Of a DNA stretch of 64,000 nucleotides, positions 8,863 to 16,595 are shown piece after piece. The notes below the pieces were generated by a model that worked only from the letters and a program-made list of their open reading frames with translations, made no database searches and was not told where the DNA came from. How positions within the stretch are numbered: position 1 is the stretch's first letter; the number at the start of each line of letters is the position of its first letter. Both the position numbers and the translations under genes were made by a program. Source of the stretch: Actinoplanes missouriensis 431 (GTDB lineage: Bacteria > Actinomycetota > Actinomycetes > Mycobacteriales > Micromonosporaceae); assembly GCF_000284295.1 (NCBI RefSeq), contig NC_017093.1, positions 8,618,001-8,682,000 on the forward strand, given 5' to 3'.

Positions 8863-10167
8863 CTATCTCGTCGTGATGCCGGTCAGGCGCAGCTCCCCGC
8901 CCGAGGTGACGGTCCAGCCGTCCGGCCAGATGCTGTCGCCGGACGCAGCGTCGTTGACGGCCATCGCGCCGTTCAGACCCGCGTCGCCCCGGAACCGGGC
9001 GCCCTCGAAGGTGGTCAGCCCGCCGAACTCGGCGTCGGCGAAGCCGACCACCTCGTCGAAGACGGCGTACCCGAAATGGGCCCGGCCGCAGAACCGGGTG
9101 GTGCCGCTCGATGCGCTCTCAGCGGACGTCACGTCGGGTTTGAGATGACCGCCGAACCATGCCGGTCCGCCAAATCGGGCGGACCGGAACGAGGCATCCC
9201 TGCTGAACACGCCTCGAGTGAAGTCCGCCCCGCCGCTGAACCTCGTACCGTTAAAATCGGCCCGGCGCGCGAAATTGGCGGCCTTGAAATCCGCTTCCTG
9301 GGCGAAGATTCCCTGCCGGAATTCGACCCGGCTGGTGAAATGGGCGGCAACGAAGGACGCTTTGCGGAACTGGGCGCGGTCGAAAACCGCGATGCGCCGG
9401 AAGACAGCCCGGTCGAATGACGCGGCGCGGACCACCGCATCGGACATGTCGAAGTCGACGAGGGTCGCGCTGGAAAGGTTGATGTCGATGTCGAACCAGC
9501 GCTGCTCGGACGCTTCGCTCTTCAGGTGACGGACCAGGATCTGCTGTGCGGCGAGGCGGACCTGCAGCTCCTGGCCCGAGGCGATCTGCTCAGCCTTCTC
9601 GCTGTCGTTGAGCTCTTCATCATGGTCGACGCTGAACAGCGTGTAGGGCATACGGAGATACGCGCAGATGACATTGACAACGGTCTGTCGCTGATCAGGG
9701 ACTTGCTGAGCGAGCCGTTCCAGCGAGTACAGCGCACCGAGCCGGACCGCCGCATGCGCCGAGCCCAGCTGCTCGATGCTTTTCGAGTACTGCTCGGTGA
9801 CCCGGCGCGCTGCTGCGTCCGACTCGGTGTGCGTCTGAGCCCGCTGGCTCAGCGCATGCTGGTCCACGGCAAGCTGATGCGCCGTTTCGGTGTGCCGCTG
9901 ACGGCGGATAGCCAGCAGCAGCGCGGCCATTGCGCCGGCACCGGCGACGACGCCGAACGCAAACTTGAGGACATCCAGCCGCAGCTTCGCCAGCTCGGTT
10001 CCCGTGGTGGTGTCGACGAGCAGCCACATCAAGGCCACGACGGCGAGGCCCAGGAGCGCGATGACCGTCGACGCAGCGGCAATGCCGGCATCGGTGAGCA
10101 GCCACAACCACCGCGACGGTTTGCGCTGCCCTGCCGGATTCGGCCGCGCGCCAATGTCGTTCGCCAC
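8863..10167 (-). CDS. Membrane-anchored pentapeptide-repeat protein
   Basis: 434 residues from a GTG at 10167. Two hydrophobic helices (residues about 25-50 and 68-88) anchor it. A helical region follows (about 95-215) with a VRLGALYSLERLAQ segment typical of actinobacterial pentapeptide-repeat membrane proteins. The C-terminal half (about 230-400) is a right-handed quadrilateral beta-helix of pentapeptide repeats of the A-x-F type, for example ADFKAANFARRADFNGTRF, with Phe rather than Leu mostly at the centre. The 204-base gap on its 3' side (8659-8862) shows nothing I can support. Function is unknown; such proteins are usually scaffolds. Confidence 0.85.
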   Translation of the reverse strand: MANDIGARPNPAGQRKPSRWLWLLTDAGIAAASTVIALLGLAVVALMWLLVDTTTGTELAKLRLDVLKFAFGVVAGAGAMAALLLAIRRQRHTETAHQLAVDQHALSQRAQTHTESDAAARRVTEQYSKSIEQLGSAHAAVRLGALYSLERLAQQVPDQRQTVVNVICAYLRMPYTLFSVDHDEELNDSEKAEQIASGQELQVRLAAQQILVRHLKSEASEQRWFDIDINLSSATLVDFDMSDAVVRAASFDRAVFRRIAVFDRAQFRKASFVAAHFTSRVEFRQGIFAQEADFKAANFARRADFNGTRFSGGADFTRGVFSRDASFRSARFGGPAWFGGHLKPDVTSAESASSGTTRFCGRAHFGYAVFDEVVGFADAEFGGLTTFEGARFRGDAGLNGAMAVNDAASGDSIWPDGWTVTSGGELRLTGITTR

Positions 10168-10228
10168 TAAGGCATGATGACCGACCGTCGCAAATGGTCA
10201 GGTGGCGCTGGTCTAGCACTGTCTCCCC

Positions 10229-10545
10229 ATGGTCGATATCGATGGGACCACCCCATCACGGTCAGCACCACGCGGAACGTCGGCGAGGCCGTGGTCGCAC
10301 TCGGCGACTACGCGGTCGGTGCCGGAGCCACCGAGAAGAACCGAGCCAGATTCGCCCTGACCCAGAGCCTCGCCACGAAGTGCAGCGCGTCCGCATGCAC
10401 GGCTCAGCCGCCATCGACCTGGCGTGGCTGGCCGCCGGCCACATCGACACCGTCGTCATGCTCGCCAACAAACCCTGGGACACCTCGGGCTGGCGTCGTC
10501 ATCGCCCGCGAAGCGGGCGCGCTGGTGGTCGACCGGACCTTCTGA
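10229..10545 (+). pseudogene. Inositol monophosphatase family remnant with deletion and two frameshifts
   Basis: Fragments of one inositol-monophosphatase-type protein appear in three frames in the correct order. MVDIDGTT (10229-) resembles the metal-binding DPxDGT motif. After a missing central stretch comes VGEAVVALGDYAVGAG (frame of 10252-10380). Then VRMHGSAAIDLAWLAAG to ANKPWDTS follows in a second frame (10380-10487), and AGVVIAREAGALVVD in the first frame again (10489-10545). The last two together form the family's second signature (WDxxAGxxIxxEAG). It is a dead gene. The bases between it and the LysR gene (10546-10768) show nothing else. Confidence 0.75.
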
Positions 10546-10768
10546 TCCGTAGACAGCGCCGCAATCAGAAGAACTCAGGACACCGAACCGAGCTGGGCAT
10601 CTCGGTGATCTTCAGATGATTTGCGCCTGGGCGGAGACCCTGCACGAACTAGCTCCGGTCCGCATGATGGCGAGCTGATGCGAAGGCGAGTTACCGGCGA
10701 AATTGTCAGCCACCGCCCTTCTTGCGAGCCGTCATCGGTCTCGTCGAAGTTGGTATCGACGGTCTCGG

Positions 10769-11596
10769 TCAGGTGGCGACTGCGGCGCTGACGAAGGCGG
10801 CGACTTCGCGTGAGGTGCTGCTCTGTGACCAAGCGAGGACGAGGGTGACCGAGTCGGCGTCCGGGACGGGGCGGCTGGTCAGGCCCGGCGGCAGGTGTTC
10901 GCCAAGCGTTTCCGGGACGACCGCGATGAGGCGCCCGGTCTGGATCAGGTGCAGCAGTTCGTTGCTGTCCGCGACCGGGTGGCCGGCGACGCTGGGGCGG
11001 GATTCGGGCCAGCGGGCCATGGGTTCGCCGTGCAGGTCGGCCATCGACACGGTGACGCGTTCGATGAGCCGGTGACCTCTCGGCAGGATTACTACCTGGC
11101 CCTGTGTGTGCAGGGCGTCGCTGTCGAGGCCGGTCAGGTCGTTCTGCGGGTGATGCAGCAGGGCAAGATCGGCTCGGCCGTCGCGGACCATGGCGGCGCG
11201 CTCGCCCGCACTGAAAACGAGGTCGACCGGGACGGCGCCGGGGGATGCGGCGTAGCGATCGAGGATGGCCGGTAGCAGTCCTGCGTCACCGCCGGGTTTC
11301 AGGGCCAAGGTCAGGTGTGGGGTGGTTCGTGCGGCCTTTCGGGTACGTCGGATCGCTGCTTCGACCGCGTTGAGCGCGCCACGTGCCTCGGTGAGCAGCA
11401 CTTGGCCGGGTGCGGTGAGGTGGACTCGGCGGCTGGTGCGTTCCAGCAGTGTGACGCCCATCCGGCGTTCGAGGAGACGGATTGCGCGGGACAGTGGTGG
11501 CTGCGCGATGCCGAGGCGTTGAGCGGCGCGGCCGAAGTGGAGTTCTTCGGCGACTGCGACGAAGTAGCGCAGTTCGCGCGTCTCGACGTCATCCAT
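10769..11596 (-). CDS. LysR-family transcriptional regulator
   Basis: 275 residues from ATG 11596. The N-terminal winged helix-turn-helix (residues about 6-66) is classic: RELRYFVAVAEELHFGRAAQ, IAQPPLSRAIRLLERRMGV, LLERTSRRVHLTAPG. The C-terminal periplasmic-binding-protein-like effector domain follows (about 90-270). It is divergent from an SDR oxidoreductase with 69 bases between the starts, the usual arrangement in which a LysR protein controls the neighbouring enzyme in response to its substrate. The inducer is unknown. Confidence 0.92.
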   Translation of the reverse strand: MDDVETRELRYFVAVAEELHFGRAAQRLGIAQPPLSRAIRLLERRMGVTLLERTSRRVHLTAPGQVLLTEARGALNAVEAAIRRTRKAARTTPHLTLALKPGGDAGLLPAILDRYAASPGAVPVDLVFSAGERAAMVRDGRADLALLHHPQNDLTGLDSDALHTQGQVVILPRGHRLIERVTVSMADLHGEPMARWPESRPSVAGHPVADSNELLHLIQTGRLIAVVPETLGEHLPPGLTSRPVPDADSVTLVLAWSQSSTSREVAAFVSAAVAT

Positions 11597-11665
11597 ACCT
11601 TCAGGGTATCGCCGCAGACCTGGTCGATCCTGGTCCGCGGGCGCTGCCGGTGGTGTGCTCAGGGC

Positions 11666-12397
11666 ATGGACGAAGCACGTATCGCGCTGGTGACTGGCGC
11701 GAACAAAGGGATCGGGCGGGCCGTCGCGGAGGGTCTCGCTGAGCTGGGGATCACGGTGCTGATCGGTGCCAGAGACTCCGAACGGGGAGCGGAGGCTGCA
11801 GCGAAGATCAAGGGCGCGTCGCCGATCCGGCTGGATGTGACCGATCCCGCCGCGGTCGCTGCTGCTGCTGAGGAGGTCGGATCCCGGTTCGGCCGGCTGG
11901 ACATCCTCGTCAACAACGCGGGGATCGGTGGGGATCTGGCGGCGCAGGAGCCTGGGGCAGCCCGGCTGGATGGCATCCGGGAGGTGTTCGAGACGAACCT
12001 GTTCGGGGTCGTGACGGTGACCGAGGCGATGCTGCCGCTGCTGCGGCATTCCGCTGCGGCACGGATCGTGAACGTTTCCAGCGGCACGTCGTCGAAAGCG
12101 TGGATGACCGATGCGACCCACTATCTGAGCAGATCGGCGGCGTCGCTGGGTTACCCGGTGTCCAAGGCCGCGCTGAACATGCTGACCGTGCAGTATGCGA
12201 AGGCGCTGGCCGGGGACGGGATTCTGGTGAATGCGATCGCGCCGGGTGCGTGCGACACGGATTTCGCCAAGGGTTTGCCGTTTCAGCTGTCGCGCACGGC
12301 GGCCGAGGGCGCGGCGGTGGTGGTGCGGCTGGCAACGCTGGGGCGGGAGTGTCCCAGCGGGGGGTTCTTCGACGACGGCGGAAAGGTGCCGTGGTGA
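11666..12397 (+). CDS. Short-chain dehydrogenase/reductase
   Basis: 243 residues from ATG 11666. It is a complete classical SDR: cofactor loop VTGANKGIG, Asp after strand 3 (RLDVTD), structural NNAG, catalytic Ser in IVNVSSGTSS, and the catalytic YPVSK. A 20-residue segment between Ser and Tyr (KAWMTDATHYLSRS) is somewhat longer than usual. It probably uses NADP(H) to reduce a carbonyl compound, the cofactor preference being inferred from the Lys in the glycine loop. The divergent LysR gene likely regulates it. Confidence 0.9.
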   Translation: MDEARIALVTGANKGIGRAVAEGLAELGITVLIGARDSERGAEAAAKIKGASPIRLDVTDPAAVAAAAEEVGSRFGRLDILVNNAGIGGDLAAQEPGAARLDGIREVFETNLFGVVTVTEAMLPLLRHSAAARIVNVSSGTSSKAWMTDATHYLSRSAASLGYPVSKAALNMLTVQYAKALAGDGILVNAIAPGACDTDFAKGLPFQLSRTAAEGAAVVVRLATLGRECPSGGFFDDGGKVPW

Positions 12398-12492
12398 GAT
12401 GTCCCGGCCGCCACTGACGGCTGGGGCCAGATGTGCTGCCGACCGCCTGCGAGGGCGCGCCGTCCGGAGATGGCGCGGCGGCCGGACGTCGA

Positions 12493-13314
12493 TCATCGGG
12501 CAGCTGCAGCGTTCGCGGCGCCCCGGCCGCCCGGCCGGACGATGTGACCGCGGCGGTGGGCCACGATCAGGAAGATCAGGGTCAGCAGGACGCCCGCGCC
12601 GACCGCCGCCACGCCGCCCTCGGGGCCGAACTCGCCGCCGGTGAACAGCTCCGGACCGGTGATCGTGACTTCGACCAGGCCCTTGCCGAGGCCGTTGCCG
12701 GACGATGTGAGGCTGAAGATGCCGGCGAGCAGGAAGTTCCAGGTGAAATGCAGGCCGATCGGCACCCACAGGTTGCGGAAGGCAGCGAAGCAGGCGGCCA
12801 GCATGAACCCGGCCTCGACGGCGATGGCCAGCGCCCCCCACAGGGTGGCCTTGTCGTTGAGCAGGTGCATCGCGCCGAACGCCACACCGGTCAGGATCAG
12901 CGACGGGTACGTGCCGAGCCGCTCCTCGACGATCCGGAACAGCACGCCCCGGAACAGCACCTCCTCGGTCACGGCCGCCGCCGCCATGAACCCGAAGATG
13001 CCCCACGTGTTCGGCATCGAGCCGAAGCCGCCGACGTGGAAGCTGCCGTTGAAGGCCAGGTTGACCGCAACCGACGCGAACATCGCCGCGCCGATCAGCG
13101 CACCCGTGACGAACCGCGAACCACCGCCGGCCAGTTCGCTGACGTCGCGATGTTCAGTGCGCCGCACCACCCAGCGGTAGGTGAGGATGGTCAGGACCGC
13201 TGACAGCAGGCCGGCGGCGAGGGTCAGCCACGGGTTGTCCTGCACCGCGCTGGTCACCTGACCGCACACCACCATGACCGCCAGCACGGCCAAGAACTGC
13301 TTCACGAAACGCAT
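12493..13314 (-). CDS. CPBP-family intramembrane metalloprotease
   Basis: 273 residues from ATG 13314, with GAAGGAG 6 bases upstream. It has about eight hydrophobic helices. The CPBP/ABI motifs are intact: EEVLFRG (motif 1, EExxxR), FGAMH (motif 2, FxxxH) and HFTWN (motif 3, HxxxN), the residues that hold the catalytic metal within the membrane. Family members process prenylated or membrane proteins, or confer bacteriocin self-immunity; which applies here is unknown. Its upstream region carries a 20-base element nearly identical to one before the serine hydrolase gene at 17888-19117. Confidence 0.88.
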   Translation of the reverse strand: MRFVKQFLAVLAVMVVCGQVTSAVQDNPWLTLAAGLLSAVLTILTYRWVVRRTEHRDVSELAGGGSRFVTGALIGAAMFASVAVNLAFNGSFHVGGFGSMPNTWGIFGFMAAAAVTEEVLFRGVLFRIVEERLGTYPSLILTGVAFGAMHLLNDKATLWGALAIAVEAGFMLAACFAAFRNLWVPIGLHFTWNFLLAGIFSLTSSGNGLGKGLVEVTITGPELFTGGEFGPEGGVAAVGAGVLLTLIFLIVAHRRGHIVRPGGRGAANAAAAR

Positions 13315-13387
13315 GACGGCTCCTTCACCAGCCCGCGGTCGGTGCGCCGCGGCCAGCAAGAACGCTATGGATCAGAGACCCGGAGAT

Positions 13388-13407
13388 CGTCACCGCACAG
13401 TGGACAC
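13388..13407 (-). promoter_or_regulatory. Upstream element shared with the serine hydrolase gene (copy 1)
   Basis: Read on the minus strand, GTGTCCACTGTGCGGTGACG lies 74 bases before the CPBP start. The copy at 19151-19170 differs at one base and lies 34 bases before another minus-strand gene. A TGTC...GACA inverted repeat flanks it at 13421-13432. It may be a promoter or operator. The rest of the gap 13315-13658 holds the operator pair at 13578-13608 and no supported gene. Confidence 0.45.
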
Positions 13408-13577
13408 CTGCGCGTAGCTCTGTCGGGGGACAAGGCCCTGACCAGCAAGGCGCGGAAGGACCGATGGAGAGCGTCGCCGGCGTTGTGATCGAGCGATCCC
13501 TTCACCGCGTCCTGCTCACCCGCGTGGACCGCTCCCCTTGCGCCCTTCCTTGACGTCACCGTCTCGCCGCGCATAGC

Positions 13578-13608
13578 CTAACGCCGTAAGAAATCCTAAC
13601 GTTGTTAG
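13578..13608. promoter_or_regulatory. Tandem operator-like repeats upstream of the SDR gene
   Basis: CTAACGCCGTAAG (13578-13590) and CTAACGTTGTTAG (13596-13608) are two copies of an inverted repeat CTAAC-N3-GTTAG, 18 bp apart. The second is perfect and the first has one mismatch. They lie 50-80 bases before the SDR gene. The form is typical of TetR-family operators. Confidence 0.5.
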
Positions 13609-13658
13609 AAAGCGTGCTCGGGGCCCCGATGCCTATGCGCAATGGAATGGAGCAAGAC

Positions 13659-14579
13659 ATGCACACACTCGTCATGACAGGCGCAACCCGAGGGATCGGA
13701 CGCTTCGCAGCTGCCGCCCTGTTGCACGACGACCCGCAGCTCCGGCTCGTCGTCCTCGCACGAGAGTCCACCAGCGCCGAGGCGATGCGTGAGCTGCGGG
13801 CCCACGACCGGGTCACGGTCGTGAACACCGAACTGGCAAGTATCGACAGCGTCGAGTCGGCGGGCCGAACGGTGAGTGCCCTGCTCGACGCGGGAGAACT
13901 CCCGCCACTGCGCGGGTTCGTCGGCAACGCGGGCGTCCAGTTCACCGATGCCCTGCACACCACACCGGATGGCCTGGAGACCACCTTCGCCGTGAACGTG
14001 CTCGCCAACCATCTGCTGCTGCGTGCACTCGAGTCCCGGCTCGTCAGCCCGGCCCGGATCGTGCTCACGAACAGCGGCACACACTTCGGGGATCTACGAC
14101 ACACGTACGGACTGACCCCCGCGCCACGCTGGGCTGACCCGAGTGTCCTGGCTCGGCCGGGCGCCTTCCCGTCGCCGGCGACCGTCGCGGCCGGGTACAC
14201 CGCGTACGCGACGAGCAGGCTCGCGGCGGTGTACCTGGTGCACGAGTGGTCGAGGCGCCTGCCCGACGGCGTGGACATCGTCGCGCACAGCCCCGGCCTG
14301 GTCCCCGCCACCGGGCACGGCCGGCACGCCAAACCCTTTGCTCGCTTCCTCAACGACCGGGTCGTGCCGTTGCTCACGGTGACGCCCGCCATCGACAACG
14401 CCGCGACGGCCGGACGGCGGCTCGCCGCCACCGTCACCGGACGTACGCCCGCACCGTCCGGCTCGTACGTCGACCGCAGCCGCGTGACGCCCTCGTCGAA
14501 CGAGTCTTACGACGTCGAGCGCGAGCGTGCCCTGTGGGACTACCTCGAGGCGGTGCGGCTGCACGAGGTGAACCTATGA
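13659..14579 (+). CDS. SDR-family protein with catalytic Lys replaced by Arg
   Basis: 306 residues. ATG 13659 has GGAG 6 bases upstream; in-frame ATGs at 13629, 13635 and 13647 are less well placed. The Rossmann loop TGATRGIG, the NAGVQ motif and a Ser in LTNSGTHFGD are present, resembling retinol-dehydrogenase-like SDRs. The catalytic tetrad reads YATSR rather than YxxSK, so the usual Lys is Arg. This may slow or change catalysis. Two tandem operator-like repeats lie just upstream. A TetR gene follows on the opposite strand, but its own divergent partner is the esterase. The substrate is unknown. Confidence 0.82.
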   Translation: MHTLVMTGATRGIGRFAAAALLHDDPQLRLVVLARESTSAEAMRELRAHDRVTVVNTELASIDSVESAGRTVSALLDAGELPPLRGFVGNAGVQFTDALHTTPDGLETTFAVNVLANHLLLRALESRLVSPARIVLTNSGTHFGDLRHTYGLTPAPRWADPSVLARPGAFPSPATVAAGYTAYATSRLAAVYLVHEWSRRLPDGVDIVAHSPGLVPATGHGRHAKPFARFLNDRVVPLLTVTPAIDNAATAGRRLAATVTGRTPAPSGSYVDRSRVTPSSNESYDVERERALWDYLEAVRLHEVNL

Positions 14580-14703
14580 CCGGCGGGGGCGGCGGCGGCC
14601 GCCAACAAGGACGACGAGATAGTCGTCCACCCCGGCGTTGCCCCACCATGAACCCCCGTCGTCTGGTCCGTCTTCCGGCGACGGCATCCGCCTGCGGGCG
14701 CAG

Positions 14704-15267
14704 CTATCCCCCGACGACGGCTCGCTGTTCCTCACTGGCCTCGCGTACGAGTGTGGCGAAGTCCGGCTGCTCCGGTGTCTCCAGCCAGCGGGCGAACGCG
14801 GCCTTGAAGACCGCGATCGCCGTGTCGGCGGTCAGGCGGGCCGTGCGGGCCGGGACTCCCCGCCGCTGCAGGGCGTCAGCCAGCGCCTCGGAAAGGCTGG
14901 CCAGCTTGATCAGTTCCCGCTCCAGCAGCCCCGGGTGTGCCGTGATGACGCGCTGGCGCTGGCGGGAGGACTCGCGGTCGGCCGGGAAGACATCACCCGC
15001 GGTGCTCAGCGCGGCGGTCACCGCCGCCCACGGGGCTGCAGAGGGCGGTGCGTCGGTCACGCGCTGGACGAGATGATCGTGCAGCAGCTGGGACCCGCCG
15101 AAGAGGACCTCGCGCTTGTCCGCGAAGTGCCGGAAGTAGGTGCGCTCGGTCAGTCCCGCGCATTCGGCGATCTGGGTGACGGTGACCTGGTCGTATCCGT
15201 GCTCGTCGTAGAGCTCCAGTGCCGCCGTCTCCAGGCGCCCGCGCGCATTCGGTGTCCATCTGCCCAC
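14704..15267 (-). CDS. TetR-family transcriptional regulator
   Basis: About 187 residues from GTG 15267. A further upstream start at 15327 would add 20 residues that do not look like family sequence. No strong ribosome site is seen for either, so the start is uncertain. The helix-turn-helix (residues about 8-54) is clear: RLETAALELYDEHGYDQVTV, IAECAGLTERTYFRHFADKR. The C-terminal part is helical. It is divergent from an esterase gene, and two copies of an ATGTCAG-N3-CTGACAT palindrome lie in between, so it most likely represses both itself and the esterase. Confidence 0.88.
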   Translation of the reverse strand: MGRWTPNARGRLETAALELYDEHGYDQVTVTQIAECAGLTERTYFRHFADKREVLFGGSQLLHDHLVQRVTDAPPSAAPWAAVTAALSTAGDVFPADRESSRQRQRVITAHPGLLERELIKLASLSEALADALQRRGVPARTARLTADTAIAVFKAAFARWLETPEQPDFATLVREASEEQRAVVGG

Positions 15268-15317
15268 GCGCCGAGTGTAGGTGATGTCTGTCGCTGTCGT
15301 CGCGCGGCGGGGATCCG

Positions 15318-15365
15318 ATGACAGCAACTGACATGACGTGCTACTTTGATGTCAGCCGCTGACAT
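15318..15365. promoter_or_regulatory. Two operator palindromes between TetR gene and esterase
   Basis: ATGTCAGCCGCTGACAT (15349-15365) is a perfect 7+3+7 inverted repeat. ATGACAGCAACTGACAT (15318-15334) is the same with one mismatch, 31 bp away. They fill the divergent promoter region of the TetR gene (start 15267) and the esterase (start 15395). Confidence 0.7.
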
Positions 15366-15394
15366 GCGGAGATGTCTCACCGAGGAGAATTACC

Positions 15395-16378
15395 GTGGCG
15401 CCATCGACTCTCAGTAGCAGGGACCAGGTCGAGCCGCAGTTGCGAGTGGCTCTGGACGCGGTTCCGCCCTTCGGGGTTTCCGCGGAAACACTGGCGGACT
15501 TCCGACCGGCGGTCGATGCCATGGCGCTGTCGGCGCCGGACGCACCGGGCGTCACCACCGTGGAACGGCAGGTGCCACGTGCGGACGGGACCTTCATCCC
15601 GGTCCGGGTGTACACACCCGCCGGCGACACCGCCCGCGGAGCTCTGATCTTCCTGCACGGCGGCGGAATGATCATGGGTAGCTCCGTCGGCTACGACGCT
15701 CAGAGCCGGCACTTCGCCCACACCGCGGGCTGCGTGGTGGTGGCGGTCGACTACCGGCTCGCGCCCGAGAACCCGTACCCGGCCGGCCTGGAGGACTGCT
15801 ACACCGTGCTCACGTGGCTGCACACCGCAGCCGCCGACCTGGGGTTCCCGGCCGGTCGCATCGCCGTCGCCGGAGAGAGCGGAGGCGGTGGGCTCGCGGC
15901 GGGCCTCGCGCTGCTGGCCCGCGACCGCGCGGAAGTGAGCCTGTCGGCGCAGTTCCTGCAGTACCCGATGCTCGACGACCGGACCGGGACCGACACCGAA
16001 CCGGACCCCCTGCCGTACGCGGGCGAGTTCGTCTGGACGGCGCACAGCAATCGCTTCGCCTGGCAGTCGGTGCTGGGCGAGGCGCACGCCGGTCCCGACG
16101 TCCCCGCGTACGCGGCACCCGCCCGGGCCATCGAGGCGGCCGGCGTGGCCCCCGCGTACATCGTCGTGGGTCAACTCGACCTGTTCGTCGGTGAAGCGCT
16201 GCGGTACGCCAGGACGCTGATCGGCAGCGGCGTGCCGACCGAGCTGCACCTCGTCCCCGGGGCCTACCACGCGTTCATGTCGTTCGCCCCCGAGGCCGAG
16301 ACCTCCCGGCGTGCCTCGGACCGGTTCCTCGACGCGATCGTCCGCCACTTCCGCGAGGGCGAGGTCCCAGCGTCGTGA
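15395..16378 (+). CDS. Alpha/beta hydrolase, hormone-sensitive-lipase-type esterase
   Basis: 327 residues from GTG 15395, with GAGGAGAA 6 bases upstream. It is an HSL-family carboxylesterase: oxyanion-hole motif FLHGGGMIMG, nucleophile elbow GESGGGG (GxSxG), acid in VGQLDLFV, and catalytic His in PGAYHAFMS. A cap region occupies the first 60 residues. It probably hydrolyses short-chain carboxylic esters in the cytoplasm, as there is no signal peptide. The operator pair just upstream indicates control by the divergent TetR protein. Between its stop and the next gene (16379-16595) I see nothing. Confidence 0.92.
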   Translation: MAPSTLSSRDQVEPQLRVALDAVPPFGVSAETLADFRPAVDAMALSAPDAPGVTTVERQVPRADGTFIPVRVYTPAGDTARGALIFLHGGGMIMGSSVGYDAQSRHFAHTAGCVVVAVDYRLAPENPYPAGLEDCYTVLTWLHTAAADLGFPAGRIAVAGESGGGGLAAGLALLARDRAEVSLSAQFLQYPMLDDRTGTDTEPDPLPYAGEFVWTAHSNRFAWQSVLGEAHAGPDVPAYAAPARAIEAAGVAPAYIVVGQLDLFVGEALRYARTLIGSGVPTELHLVPGAYHAFMSFAPEAETSRRASDRFLDAIVRHFREGEVPAS

Positions 16379-16595
16379 ACTGCGCACCATGCTCGGTGCC
16401 CTCGCCGAACAGACTTCGGGACGGGCTCCGGCTGGCTCGCTCGAGACTTCGACGAGTACGGCTACCCGCCGCGCCATGGGCTTGCGAGACCTCGACGGCG
16501 TCCGGCGTCTCCTGCGATGGCGGGACGCGGTCACCTGACCGGCCCCTGGTCTGTCCGCCGGTGGTCATCGCGGGCTCGGCTTGAGATCGCCGCTC

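Noticed and set aside
10194..10619. Plus-strand frame of 141 codons treated as a gene
   Set aside because: Only its middle matches the inositol monophosphatase family; the flanks are out of frame with the rest of that homology, so it was assigned to the pseudogene.
11597..13006. Minus-strand extension of the LysR reading frame to a 745-residue protein
   Set aside because: The extra sequence is antisense to the SDR and lies across the CPBP gene; LysR homology begins at the ATG at 11596.
13365..13574. Minus-strand frame of 69 codons containing a CPLCGDDL cysteine pair
   Set aside because: No ribosome site and no family resemblance beyond two Cys, and it overlaps the shared regulatory element; it looks like chance coding in an intergenic region.
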